Under the pieces are notes generated by a model. The model was not told the DNA's origin, ran no database searches, and saw nothing but the letters and a program-made list of their open reading frames with translations. Below, piece by piece: positions 1-12,128 of a stretch of DNA of 64,000 nt. Location: the NCBI GenBank assembly GCA_024305405.1, contig JAKNDB010000092.1:3131501-3195500 (forward strand), in the 5' to 3' direction. How positions within the stretch are numbered: position 1 is the first letter of the stretch; the number at the start of each line of letters is the position of its first letter. The translations under genes were made by a program, and so were the position numbers. The stretch is from Dirofilaria immitis. Its lineage: Eukaryota; Nematoda; Chromadorea; Rhabditida; Onchocercidae.

Positions 1-1354
1 CATGTTTAATTGATGAAAAGTGGATATTCAGATGCTGGTGCAATGGACAATGCAGAGGGAAATATAGTTGCAATTCCTGATGGTGGTGCTCCTAAGGCAA
101 GCTGGAATCTTCGATCCAAATTATTAGGTAACGTGTTTGAGATTTCAATTCTGCATGGCTTTCTTTAGATGCTTATTAGTAGGATACTGTAGCGGCTGTT
201 ATAATGATAGTAACACTTAAAAATTTTGTAAATATTCTAAAATAATGGTAGAATGTCCAAAAGAGTAACGCTTGAAAATGAGTAAAGTTTCAGGTTATCG
301 GAGACGAATTGTCGATATCTACTGAATATCAAACTAATAACAAACTAAAAAATATTCCAGACTATGGCCGGATTAGGGAATGATGTTTTTGGTGCTGATA
401 AAGGAAGTGCAGGTGGACGTAGTAGTGTCTTTCCTGCTACACCGGTTGCTAGCGGGCCCAAGACTCCGGCTCAAGGTGGTATAGCTGGTGAGAATGATGT
501 TTTTAAATCCCTAAAGAATACCATTTATAAATAAATTACTTCGGTATTGAAAATCAGACTTTCTTGTTAAAAAAACTTCTTACTGCTTGAACGCATCCTG
601 GTATCTTTTTCGTTTGAAATATACTATTCTTAAAACTATCCAAAAAAATTACGGAAGTGATTTTATGAATATAACATTCTTTATTATTAATTTCAAAATA
701 TTTGATCAAATTCCTTATTATTTCAGGGACCTATGACCCAAATTATCAAACAATGGCCGATTTCGGTAATGACGTCTTCATAGGTAATAAATGTGCTGTT
801 GGCGGTGATGTTCCTCCTGTTGATGTAAAAATGCAATAACTAAACCTCCTGCAACAAGGCGGTATTGCTGGTAAGTTATCATGATCATATATATATAATA
901 AAGAATGTATATATATATATATAAAGAATGTTATATTCATAAAATCACTTCCGTAATTTTTTTTGGATAGTTTTAAGAATAGTATATTTGAAATGAAAAA
1001 GATACCAGGAAAAAGATATATTCAAAATTACCACAAACACATGTAATGATTTATACACCTATTCTGTCCGTATTTTCAATATCTCCAAGGAGTTGAATTT
1101 TCGGTTATATTTTCTCATATTAGAGATAATACTGGTTGAAAGCAATTTTTAATTATTTTCTTAGTTTTAGTAGTTTCATCATTGGAGGTTAGATGGATGA
1201 AATCTCCCTCAATCCAATATTCCAGTGCTTTTCTTAATAACAAATAGGTAGAGTTCACTAAATTCATTAACTAATTTTTTTCGTCGCAGGAACATTTGAT
1301 CCTAACTATCAAACACTTGCCGGAATGGGTAATGATATTTTTGATAAAAAGTAA
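1..1354 (+). CDS. Repeat-motif protein, 3' part of gene (partial at left edge)
   Basis: Four coding pieces are visible: about 13 or 31 to 127 (ends ..KASWNLRSKLLG), 361-487, 727-870 and 1290-1354 (stop TAA 1352-1354). The last three share a motif: FQTMAGLGNDVFG, then TYDPNYQTMADFGNDVF, then TFDPNYQTLAGMGNDIF. Two spacers end in a PAQGGIAG-like segment. Introns 3 and 4 interrupt the same glycine codon in phase 1, so each exon is one repeat unit. The join between the first two pieces is unresolved, because their phases do not agree and the DPNY part of the first unit is missing. The 727-870 exon has an in-frame TAA near 839, explained by two compensating one-base indels (A run at 827-831, and GCAACAAGG). 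I do not recognise the family. Calponin-type repeats were considered and do not fit well. The gene begins to the left of the window. Confidence 0.55.
597..1009. repeat. 88-bp inverted repeat flanking an exon
   Basis: Left arm 597-684 and right arm 921-1009 are reverse complements with two substitutions and one indel in a T run, about 96% identical. The 236-bp loop contains the exon at 727-870. Each arm lies in an intron of the motif-repeat gene. Confidence 0.9.
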
Positions 1355-1585
1355 TAATATATTTCGAAGATTTAAAATAAAAAATGAATTCGTCCAATCA
1401 TTAAAAACAGTCTCTGCTCATTAAATGCGTTCTTCAACACTTCAATTGTTTGAAAGGAAGTGAGAAATGAATTTTTTAAACTTTGCTGCAAAAGAAAGAT
1501 ATAAAAATAAATATCGCCATCATATTTTGAGATAAAACAATCCGACAATGGTGCAAGACTACGGAAAGATAATATCGAAATAACA

Positions 1586-1586
<1 letters not shown>

Positions 1587-1635
<49 letters not shown>

Positions 1636-1651
1636 ATACACACATACACAC

Positions 1652-1682
<31 letters not shown>

Positions 1683-1717
1683 TACACACACACACATACA
1701 CATACACACATACACAC
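1587..1717. repeat. CA/TACA microsatellite
   Basis: Uninterrupted CA repeats run from 1587 to about 1630, followed by mixed CACATA and CATACA units to 1717. The long open frames on the minus strand here (VCVCVC) are the translated repeat, not genes. Confidence 0.97.
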
Positions 1718-4700
1718 CGATAGATCTATCCCCGCTAGTTATGCATTAAGGAATTCTCAGGTCGATTTTCTTTTCGTTTCGCATATACTTTTCGTGATTT
1801 GATCATCATCGACAATTTGGCTTAACTTTTTATTAATTTTACATTTTTTAAGTGCGATAAAAACTTTGCAACCCTAATGCATCAAACATGATCTATTGAA
1901 ATAGATGATAATCCTGTCTCTTTTCTCCATCTCTTAACAGTGATCCATTAACAATTGTTGATGAAGTAATAAAGAATATCTAGGGATGACTGTTACGATA
2001 ATTGACCCACTGGGATGTATCTCTGCAGAATAATGCCATCATCCATATGTAAACTAATCAATGGTAAAAATCATATTGTCTCATGAGAAATAAAGTGAAA
2101 TGAAGAGTGCAGCGAAAGTTAAAGAAGGAAGGAAATACTGCTATATATGAGTGAACTAAACACGTTGATATGACGCATTGAGGGAACAGATATAAAAGGA
2201 AGGCTGTGGAAGGACCATTGGTAAGGTGAATGTATCGGATAAGTTGCTGTAATGATCGGTTCGGTTCCATTTATCTATCGTGCTGGTAAGAAATCTTATC
2301 GCTTAAGGGAATAATGAATGTGCTGAATTTACTGAACATTTATTTCATTAAAATTGCAAAAGTGTGCTTCTATGAACTAACGGACTGAGATTTATTTGTT
2401 ATTAGTTACTCGCAGAAGTTATTATTTTCATCATTCATACGAGTTTTTCCTTTTCAGCACTTGTATGATTTGAATATTCTCAACTCGACATTTTTGATTG
2501 TGATGCATTTGCAAATCCTTTAATTTATCGGGCGAAAACATAGAGAACTGGTTTAATCAGGCTTTTTTTTTTTTAATAATTTAATACTTCAAGTTCTAAT
2601 TTTCAAAAATTGCCTAAAATTGTGTTCGAAATCATATGCAATTTTTTCAGTTCATTGATCTGTTAGAACACGGAGTTTTTATCAAGTTGAAACTATTATT
2701 TGACAGTGAATATAACTAGGAACTTTTCCGATAAAATCTAAATTCAGCTAAAATAAGGTATGTCATCATGCCCATTTAAATTATTATTTGCGTTCCGTTT
2801 TTAACGTTTTTGGAATTTTACATGTAGTGTCTGTTTATGATAACAATATTGGCTCAAATATTTTGCTAACAGCTAACAGTAAGCTAATTTTTGAAAATGT
2901 AAAATAACGTTTTCCATGATTTTCAAGCTGCTCCATTATTTTGATATCGATTGGTTTTTTTTAACTTGATTTTGAAATAATTTGTACATCTGAAAACCAT
3001 CATATGTAAAATTTTGAACCATTAACTTTGCAGCTGAGAATGGATAGCGATTTGCAAACGTTTTTTAATTTGCTGGATTTGTTATTTATATTAACCTTAA
3101 ATAAATTGTAGGAATTATTCAAGAGAATTTACATATTGCGAAAAGTATGAAGAGAACAACAGCAATATTATTGCCAGTCCAGACTATTTTGATTTCAATC
3201 AAATGAGTTTCAAACAAATTTATTTTAGACTTATGTCCTACTGATCAATTTTATTGGCGTTATACATAGCACTGTAAAGGAAGATTTTATGAATTGTAGC
3301 AGAAGAAACGAGAAGATACCGTTTTATGGTGAACTGTTTGATTTAGCAATAAAATTTCTACTTTTTAAAATAGATTCTGACTTTATAAATGAGTGCGTCT
3401 TCTCTAGATAATTTGACGAATCTGGAGTGCTTGCAGAAAATATCATCATTTATTCTCATGAATCACTTTTCTTTTTCCTTATGTAAATTTCATTGAAAAT
3501 TTATAGTCAGTTTATCAACACTGTTGAGCCTACTGTGATTTTTCACCTCATTTCACACTCACATATACAAAACTAAGACAAAAATAAGTTTTTCTGAGAA
3601 TATATTTGGAGTTCTTTACTGCATATTACTAGTATTCTGTAAAAAATGGATAAATTTTTTCAAGCATACTTTTTCTGGCTTTCGTCTCCCATGAAAATGA
3701 CATACAGCCCGCTACATCATTAATGCCAGTAATTGGTTTGCTATATTGCCAGAACACTGCTGCCAGTCAGTGAACTTCGTTCAAATCTATCACCTTTAAA
3801 TAAAGCTTTTCAGTGATTAATTCTCCAGTTTTCATCTAAAAGACCTAGTCGGGTGCCATTATTTCTGGTCGCGAAGAGCTCGCAGCTTTGAATTAAATAT
3901 TGGGTAAGTTTTTATTTGAAAATCTCGGGAAAAAATTTCTTTCAAAAATTGCTAATTGACGACATCTTAAAAATCTTATATTTGGTAAATAGATTTCTAA
4001 AAAAATCGTTTAACTAAGTTTTATAAAGATGAAGTTCTCTAGAAGACAAATCGTAAGTGAAAAAAATGTTTCTGCAAAAGCATTTTCATTCTGTGAAAGT
4101 TTTGTTTAATTGTGAAGAATTGAATCTATTGTTATCTGACTCAGAAAGCTTCGAAAATAATTTGTCTCGTACGCACATTCCTACATAATTTGGTAAATTA
4201 GTTTCGTAGAAAATTTTCATGAACTTATATCATTGATAATGATTAATAAAAAAACCAAAAAAGAAAATTAATAGAAATGAATAAATAAATAATTTGATAA
4301 ATCGAAAATTAATGATATCGATGATCTGTATATTCGTGGGAAATAAAACTGTTTTTATATATTCACACATTTCAGTAGTCCTTTATTATAATTTATTCTT
4401 TTGAAAATATCTACTCCTTTTCAATTTGCACCAAGATTATCGTTAAAAATTCACTCCAAGTTATATTTTTAAAAATCCGGTAAAATTATTTTACATATCA
4501 GTAAGCTCACCATTCATTTGGTAGTCAAACAGTGAATTGATTTTGTAGTTTATCTAGTCTTGAAAAAGTCCAGATCGATTGCATTTTATTGGTATCGGTG
4601 ATGACGATAATTTCAAAATTCCGAATTATGAAGGCGAAGTTACTCGTTACTCGCAAATTGGGCATCAGACCAACTGTTGTATTTGCTTTCCTCGTCAGTT

Positions 4701-6777
4701 GGATATTGTAAAAAAGTTCCATGTTAGCTTGTATTGATTTATTTATTTTTTTAAAGTATAACTTAGTTGAATCTTATTTTCTTTTAACATATATTCATAA
4801 TTCAAATGAAGCGTAGACAAAAATGCCTCTGGAATTATGCTATCTATGTTTGCAACAATTCCGTCCTTGAAATATTAACAGTTAATACAAGAATAATCGA
4901 AATGTTTATTAAGAAAAACAAGTGAAATTATGAAGTTAGACGAGAAACTTACATATTATTTTGACAGAGATATATCTCTCGAAATTCATGATCCATTAAT
5001 TGTTAAGTCTTCTGAATTTCAGGATTATTTCTGTGGCAAAATCCAAATCATTTTTGCCTTTCTTTTTTTATTAACTTATTTTTATAAAGTTAGATTATCG
5101 ATTTTCAGATCGAATATATCGTTACACATACAATCTTTACATCAAGAAATCGTAAAATTAAATGATCTGACTTTGATAGTCTTATCATTTTACTATTATT
5201 ATCTGCTGGTTGAAGACATGTAAACTGTCACTGTATGTAAAACTAAAAATGATGCTCCAAGTACCTTCTTTTATAATCTTGCTTTTCTTGTTATTAATAA
5301 TGATGCTGTTTTCTATTTTTGCCGTTAAATATGAGATGAATTATTTACAAATTTTTAGGCTAATTTTTTATCGTAATTCTAAATTGTCTTTCTTCCATTC
5401 CTTCTTATTTCTCTGTTCTGTTTTTGCCAAATTAACTCTTTTCAATAGTTATTATCCCCTTCAAAATTTTCAAAGATGCGAATGATAGATGATTTGCAGT
5501 AAATTTTTGTCATCAAATGCAACATCTATGTGTTTTTCGTGATAGATATCGTTATGCGTTGCTTGATTCCTCTTTGGTCTCACATTGTTTTTTTAAATTG
5601 CTGTGCCAGCTTTTTAATTCCATTCGCCTGAAAATATATGCTGCATGAATTGACATATTTTCCAATTCCAATAGCAATTTTTTTCTTAGGTTTAAGTTTC
5701 GATAATTATAATAACCCAATAGTAAAATTTTTTACATATAATATCTCGAAACTCCGTCCCCTGATCATCTTATGCAGAAGTTTTTTTTATTATTTGAATC
5801 TCGTGGTATCCGTTTAATATGTTGTATATATTTAACACAGTCAATGTGAAAATTTTAAATGCATGATGTGCATTTCTATTTATTTTTCGACTATTTACTT
5901 TTTTAAAGACAAAATTTGATTTTATAACATATGATACTTTTTATAAAAAATTTTTTGTTTAAAGCTAGTTTTTAAGCCTTGTTTTCAGGGTATCTATCTC
6001 TGATTGTATATCTACAACAATTTAGAAAAACTGAATTACATAATATGTATTTTAAAAACATTAAACTAATGATTAATGCATGTTTTCTAATTGTGTTCTT
6101 TTTGATAGTTCTTGATAATATAACTTACAGACAGATATCTTGGTTGGAAATGATCCTTTACTAATACATTCATGTGCACAGATTACTGCTCTTTTTCAAA
6201 TGTTATTTCTCAATCATTTTTATAAAGGAATAGATGAATTTGGAACAATACTCTCAATTATCAACTTGTTTCTGCCAGATGAGGCAGTTTAATTAGACTG
6301 GCTAGACTTTAAAAATTTTTTATTAAAAGATTAAATCTAATCTGACAGTTTTTTATGCTTTTAAATGATCATAAATCATGTGAGTTATGTTGGAGGCGAC
6401 TGAACTTTAAATAATTACATTACAAAATATAAGCCAATAATAACAAGATGATTAGAATGATCTAGACAATGCCTTTATTTTATTTATTTATAGTTTATAC
6501 TGTCTAAGAAAATGTCCGCTGGTATTTCCTCAGTATTTTATATGATTTTCTTAGTTCATTTTCCTCATATTACCTGTTCGAAGTATTTCATAGTTCATGC
6601 AAAATATATCGACTTACACTTAATATTTGTGGTATTTATATAAATTGTTTTATACGAATTTTCAGGGCGATCAAATAAACTGTGAATGATTTGATTAATT
6701 TGTTAACAATTGGGAGCAGTAGACTATTTGTGTATTGGGTTTGCCTGGACCATAACTACTGCGCATATTTGTAGATT
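1718..6777. other. Intergenic, no gene recognised
   Basis: About 5 kb of AT-rich sequence between the motif-repeat gene and CCDC25. Open frames are short, low complexity and without recognisable domains. No tRNA, rRNA or transposon signature was seen on either strand. Confidence 0.5.
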
Positions 6778-8277
6778 ATGGTGATTAGATTCACATCAAA
6801 TGTTACCGATCCACCAGTGATGTTATATATGGGTGTTGATAAGTTTGAAAATGAAAATTTGATAAGGCGAGGACTTATTAAAATAATATTACGCTTTGGA
6901 AGTTTGTGCAAATTATTCTTTTTCTTGTAGTATTAAATGCAGCTATTAAGAGATAAAGGATAATAATGAAGCGGAAATAATCATCTTATGTCTAGCTTGT
7001 AAGAAATTAGGTGATGGGTTGAAACTTATGCTATTTCCAAATCTAGAAAGGGGAAATTGGAAACTTATTGGTTTGGTAATTTTATTTTAAGGCTTTCTTA
7101 TAGGTTTAATTATGCTAGAAAAACTTGTAAGCAACATGTGCAAAGAAATTGCAGGAATTTATGAATTATTTATAGATGGGGTTGGCCTGAAGATATTTGG
7201 TTCCATGTTGACAAGGTATCATCTGCACATGTGTATGCTCGTCTACCTCCAGGACAAACAATTAACGATATGCCGGAAAGTTTAATTGAAGACTGTGCTC
7301 AACTGGTGAAAGCTAATAGTATCCAGGTATTTGTTCATTTAGATTCCGAAGATATCGTCTCAACTCTGTTCTATCAAGAAAAGAATCTTTAATATTTTGG
7401 GTTTTATATTTTAATAGCACTTACGAGAGCTTGGGATGTTAGAAAGTTTCATTTCTTTTCATGGCAATAAAATGAACAACATCGATGTAGTTTATACTCC
7501 TTGGGATAATTTAAAAAAACAGGCAATATGGATGTTGGACAAATCGGCTTTAAGGACGAAAAGAAAGTAAAAAGGTAATTTCTTGTGCAAAAAATAAAAT
7601 CTAGTTCTAAATACACACTCCTTTTTAAAGTAATGCATTGTAATTTTGCTTAGAAATGGAAGTTACTTTTGTTTATTAATTTAAATTCTGAGAATTAAAA
7701 TCTTTTCGTTTTTAGATACGTGTTGCAAAACGCATGAATGATATTGTTAATAGGTTAAACAAAACTGAAGTCCGCTTGGATATTGATTATAGAGTTGAAA
7801 AGGAAGAGAGAGATGCAAAGGAACGTCAGGTTAAGGTAATTTATTTATTTGTGTTAGAAGTACGAGCATTTAGTGGACTTTCTTAATCATTATCAAAAAT
7901 CTTAAAAGTGTTATCGAAGCAGTTATTCAAAGATTATCGAGATCAGATTTGACTCTTGTTAATTTCTATTTACCAAATGTAATTAATCGAGAGAGGAACT
8001 GTAATACTATCTTCATAAAAACATTCCTTTTGCAGTGCATTATCTTAGAAATGGATATATTATTACAGATCTTTAAGAGCAATAGTTTAGTTGAAGTTAA
8101 CCTTATTTTTACGAACTTCCTTTAGAAAGAAAAGCAACGCGAACTCAAGGAAATTGAAAAAGCGGAAATGGAAAGAAGAGAAAAGAGCGCCAAATGCGTT
8201 CCTATGACAGTGTTTTCAATGAGGAAAAGATGCATTCTAATCGTGATGGTGGAAATGATTCTGATGATTTCATGTGA
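6778..8277 (+). CDS. CCDC25: CCDC25 orthologue (NFACT-R domain protein)
   Basis: Exons are 6778-6866, 7176-7326, about 7463-7566, 7716-7835 and 8126-8277. Family landmarks in order: MVIRFTSNV at the N-terminus, [48 protein letters not shown], then a charged helical region and the C-terminal GGNDSDDFM typical of CCDC25. Total length is close to the roughly 208 residues of vertebrate CCDC25. The family has an NFACT-R (DUF814) domain; human CCDC25 has been described as a membrane sensor of extracellular DNA, and the nematode role is unknown. Oddities: intron 1 starts with GC (6867); exon 3 is preceded by AT rather than AG (7461-7462); the A run at 7513-7519 is one base short; a second one-base shift lies in exon 5 around 8165-8190. 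These are probably assembly errors, though a pseudogene is not excluded. The gene converges with the kinase gene at 8574. Confidence 0.9.
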
Positions 8278-8573
8278 ATATTTGATGGCCTGTTTTCCTC
8301 TTTCATCATTGATTCTGCTTTTATTTATTCTGACTTTTCATTTTTATGGAGTATACTTGAATTTTTTCTATCAGTGAATATTAGTGGAAGGTAGTTGCTT
8401 TGTCATATATTACCTTGACTGTTCTAATGATATTTTTTACGTGTAATTTTTGCATACTTATTTGATGACTTATTGGAACCGTAAAATTTTAAAAAATTTT
8501 TAATCTCTATGTTTTGGACATATCATCAAGAATATTCATTATGAAGATCAAGAATATTCATACGATGCGCGAT

Positions 8574-11500
8574 TTAAAAATAAAAATAATCAAATATCTT
8601 CCTGTCCTTTAATTTTTTTTTCATTATAGACTCAGCGACTATCCTGGTTGTTAACAGAATGATGTGATTACTTTCATATTCAATGTAATATGGCATTAAA
8701 TCACGAACAATCTCATTAAAAGTCGGTCGATCTACAGGCTGCTTTCGCCAACATCGTAAGATAATATTGTAGATGTAGTAAGGCATTGCTGATGGTTTCT
8801 CCATGCGATGATCGTCTGAAATTTTTTAATAATGAGAATTCAAATTCTGCTTGGTAAAGAAAAGGAAAATTAATGGCGTCACTGAATAAAATTAAATCCG
8901 AATCATTATCACAATCATCGGGGGTGGGGAGATTTGTTTCAGTTTTCATATAAATGAAGTATATTATTATAAAATGCTACAATTTTTGTTATACTGGCCT
9001 CCAAAATGGCTACCTTTCAGGAAAGACAGTAATTTTTCGTTGGGTAACATTCCATATGGGTCAATTACGCCGTAAATTTCGGTAGCTAGTATTGCATATG
9101 CCCATGCATCTGATTTGGTGCTTAGCTCTCGACGATGCAGTACTTCCGGTGGCAACCATTTGAAACTGCGATGATATGAATGCAACGTAGATGTGGTCAC
9201 AGATTTGTTTATGAGTAATGCATTAAATTACAGTTTAATGCATTATTAAATTACATATTTCGCAAATTGCTGCACAACTTACGGCATTTTTGTGGGTCAT
9301 CGGGGAAAAAGTGTACTTCATTACGAGTCGTTTTTGACAGACCAAAGTCACTTATTTTCAATAGGTATCTATAAAGTGCAGAATTTTTAGCCCGTGGAAA
9401 TGTTTCTAGTGGTCAATAATCCATTAAGATCTCTTGAATTTAGAATTAACCTTCAATATTTCATACTTATGAAGTAAGCTAGAGTTGAGGAGTAAATATA
9501 AAACAGTTGCACACCTTGTGCCATCTTTTGGATGATGGCGAAGTAATACGTTGCGCGCAGCAAGATCGCCATGTACAATTGGTGGGTCCAATGAATGAAG
9601 ATGTGCCATACCACGTGCTATTTGCGTGAGGAAATCAACATGTTCATTTGCTGATATATTGTATTCATGAATCTGATATATATATATATATATTCTTGAC
9701 CATTCTCCTAAGTAGGACTGAAATTTCTTTATTTTATTAACACCTCTGATTTAGTTAAAATAGGCAGAACTACTGAAAATGAACCTTCATGAAATCAGCC
9801 AACGATCCAATGTCCATTAGTTCGAATGTGAGCATCGCATACTCTTTTGTTTCATTATAACAGAAGCCATAGAATTTCGTAACATTCGGATGGCTTATTA
9901 TCTAGAATCCCTGACCTAATGGATTTGGTTGTCTGTAGGTAAATCTATTTCATTTCTTTTGAATAGTTTCGAAAAACTTTTCTTCCTTATCCAGTATTTT
10001 TTTGACTAATAAGTTATTGAATTTTAATCTTTGCCCTCAGCATATCTTTGAATCAAAATGTCTTTGTATACTTTGATGGAATTTGCTTATGTAATTTGTA
10101 TATTAATTTCTGGATTCAAATTTGGTTTTCTGGGTCTTAAATTTTTAACAAATTGCCTGTAAAATTTCCATCTCAGAAATCCAAAATTGTCGACGATCTA
10201 CTTCCGATGTAGCCAATTTCAATTTTTAATAGCGACATTTACCTAAACTGTCAGTGACACTGTGGCGTAATAAAAACATAATAAAGAAGTTTCATTAAAA
10301 ATAAGACGTGTATTGAGTTGTATGTAAATCTCTTCATTTTAACTTATTGTAATATTGAAATATCGCTTTATTCGTAAAAAAGAATTTTTCGTTTTTATGA
10401 TACTGTATCACAAGATATTGATAGATTCTAAACTTAAACTAAGATTTAAAAATGACTTATTACTTCTTGGCCATCAGTTGTTCCTAATTTTCCGCGATAC
10501 ACTGCACCAAATGCTCCTGATCCAAGCATGTCTTCTGGAGAATATTTCTGTAATTCAGATATTGAAAATCTTTTAAAATTAAGCAGAGACTTTCAAGGTT
10601 TTTAATTAAAATTGCAACAGAAGATGCGGTATTTGAAAAATTGTTTGTCATGCAAACAGACGAATATTTCTAGAGAGCTTAATAAAATGACGCCGCAAAT
10701 TATGGACCAAATTTGAAATGTTAATTTCGATGGTAGTATTCTTCTTTAGTATTGATTCACCGACTGGTGCAATAGTAGGATTTGGTTCCTGAAAAATAAT
10801 TTTTGAAGTTGGTGAAGGAAATGCATGATACATTAGATTCAGTATCATGAATTTAAGCTAGAATTTGGAGTATATGATCAGACAAAAATTCCAAAGCATT
10901 CCATCATCAAAAATAGTGCAATTGGATATTTATTGTAAAAAGTAAGAATAAAATGCAAGCATATTGCTGATACTTTTCTATTTCCTTTTCGGGCTTGATC
11001 ATCCTGAAAAATATTTCTGGGAAGAAGTGATCAGTGTAAGAAAATTTGGAAAGCCGATTATTTGGGAAAAAGAAGGAAAAACCTTAAGGAATTTTTTTGA
11101 TATGAAATTCCTCATGTTACTCCGAGCTTCTTCGATAGCATGATTATCAAGCTGTATAGAACTAGCAAATTGCATGTGTGACTTTTTGTAAGGATCGAAA
11201 ATAGAACGGGATATAAAATAAAATGGTTGTGACAGAAGCGCTGGTTCTGTTATCTAGAAATGCTTAAACTAAATCTCCGTACGAATAAATGTTGCTATTA
11301 ATTTAATACATTTCATCAAGCAATTGAGAAATCCATATTTTTAATTTCCATTTTTAAAATTTTTCAAAGACTTTTTTGAATGCTGTAGAAGTAATTTATT
11401 TACCTGATCAAAATGTCGCGCTGCCCATTGCTCACTTTTCATTGTCATTGCGTAAATGTCACGAGTTGGAGAAATGAATGGTGCCGGAATACTATGAAAA

Positions 11501-12092
11501 TAGACAACCTGTTGCTGAAAAAGACGATATTTTGAAGAGCCAAAATGCATAATGAGCCTATTTCTTGCTACAAAAAATTAAGAGAAGCTTTTAAGTTTAA
11601 ATATATCTAGCTTATAAGCTAAATCTCAACATAGTCTCAATTTTTATATGTGTATATTGAAGTCTTAATCGACTTTATACTATGACAATTTTAAAAGCCA
11701 TTCATTCCTTTAATTTTCCGGTATGCAAATTCGATGTTCAAATAAGAAATCTTGAGGGTCAATAGTTGCGTCTTTCAATATAAGACGTTCAAATGACGGA
11801 GTAGTATTGCTTGACGAAAATGAAATTCATCTGACATTCTTTGTCGGTCCATAATTGAGTTTATGCGGAATTGGTGATTGGTAATTTGTAAAGTAATAGA
11901 CTAAATCATAGAGTGTCGAGAATTGTCGATTAAACAACAAATAACGTCCAGTTCGACTGCGACGAATTGTGTAAGTCTAAATGATATCAATTTTGCTAAA
12001 CTATTTAGCAATAGATATCCATATTATTCAATCAACTAATTATTCATCGTAATTCTTTTAATACAAGTGATATAAATACTTTTTAAACACAC

Positions 12093-12128
<36 letters not shown>

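Noticed and set aside
1372..1715. Minus-strand frames rich in V, C and Y
   Set aside because: They are the CA/TACA microsatellite read as protein.
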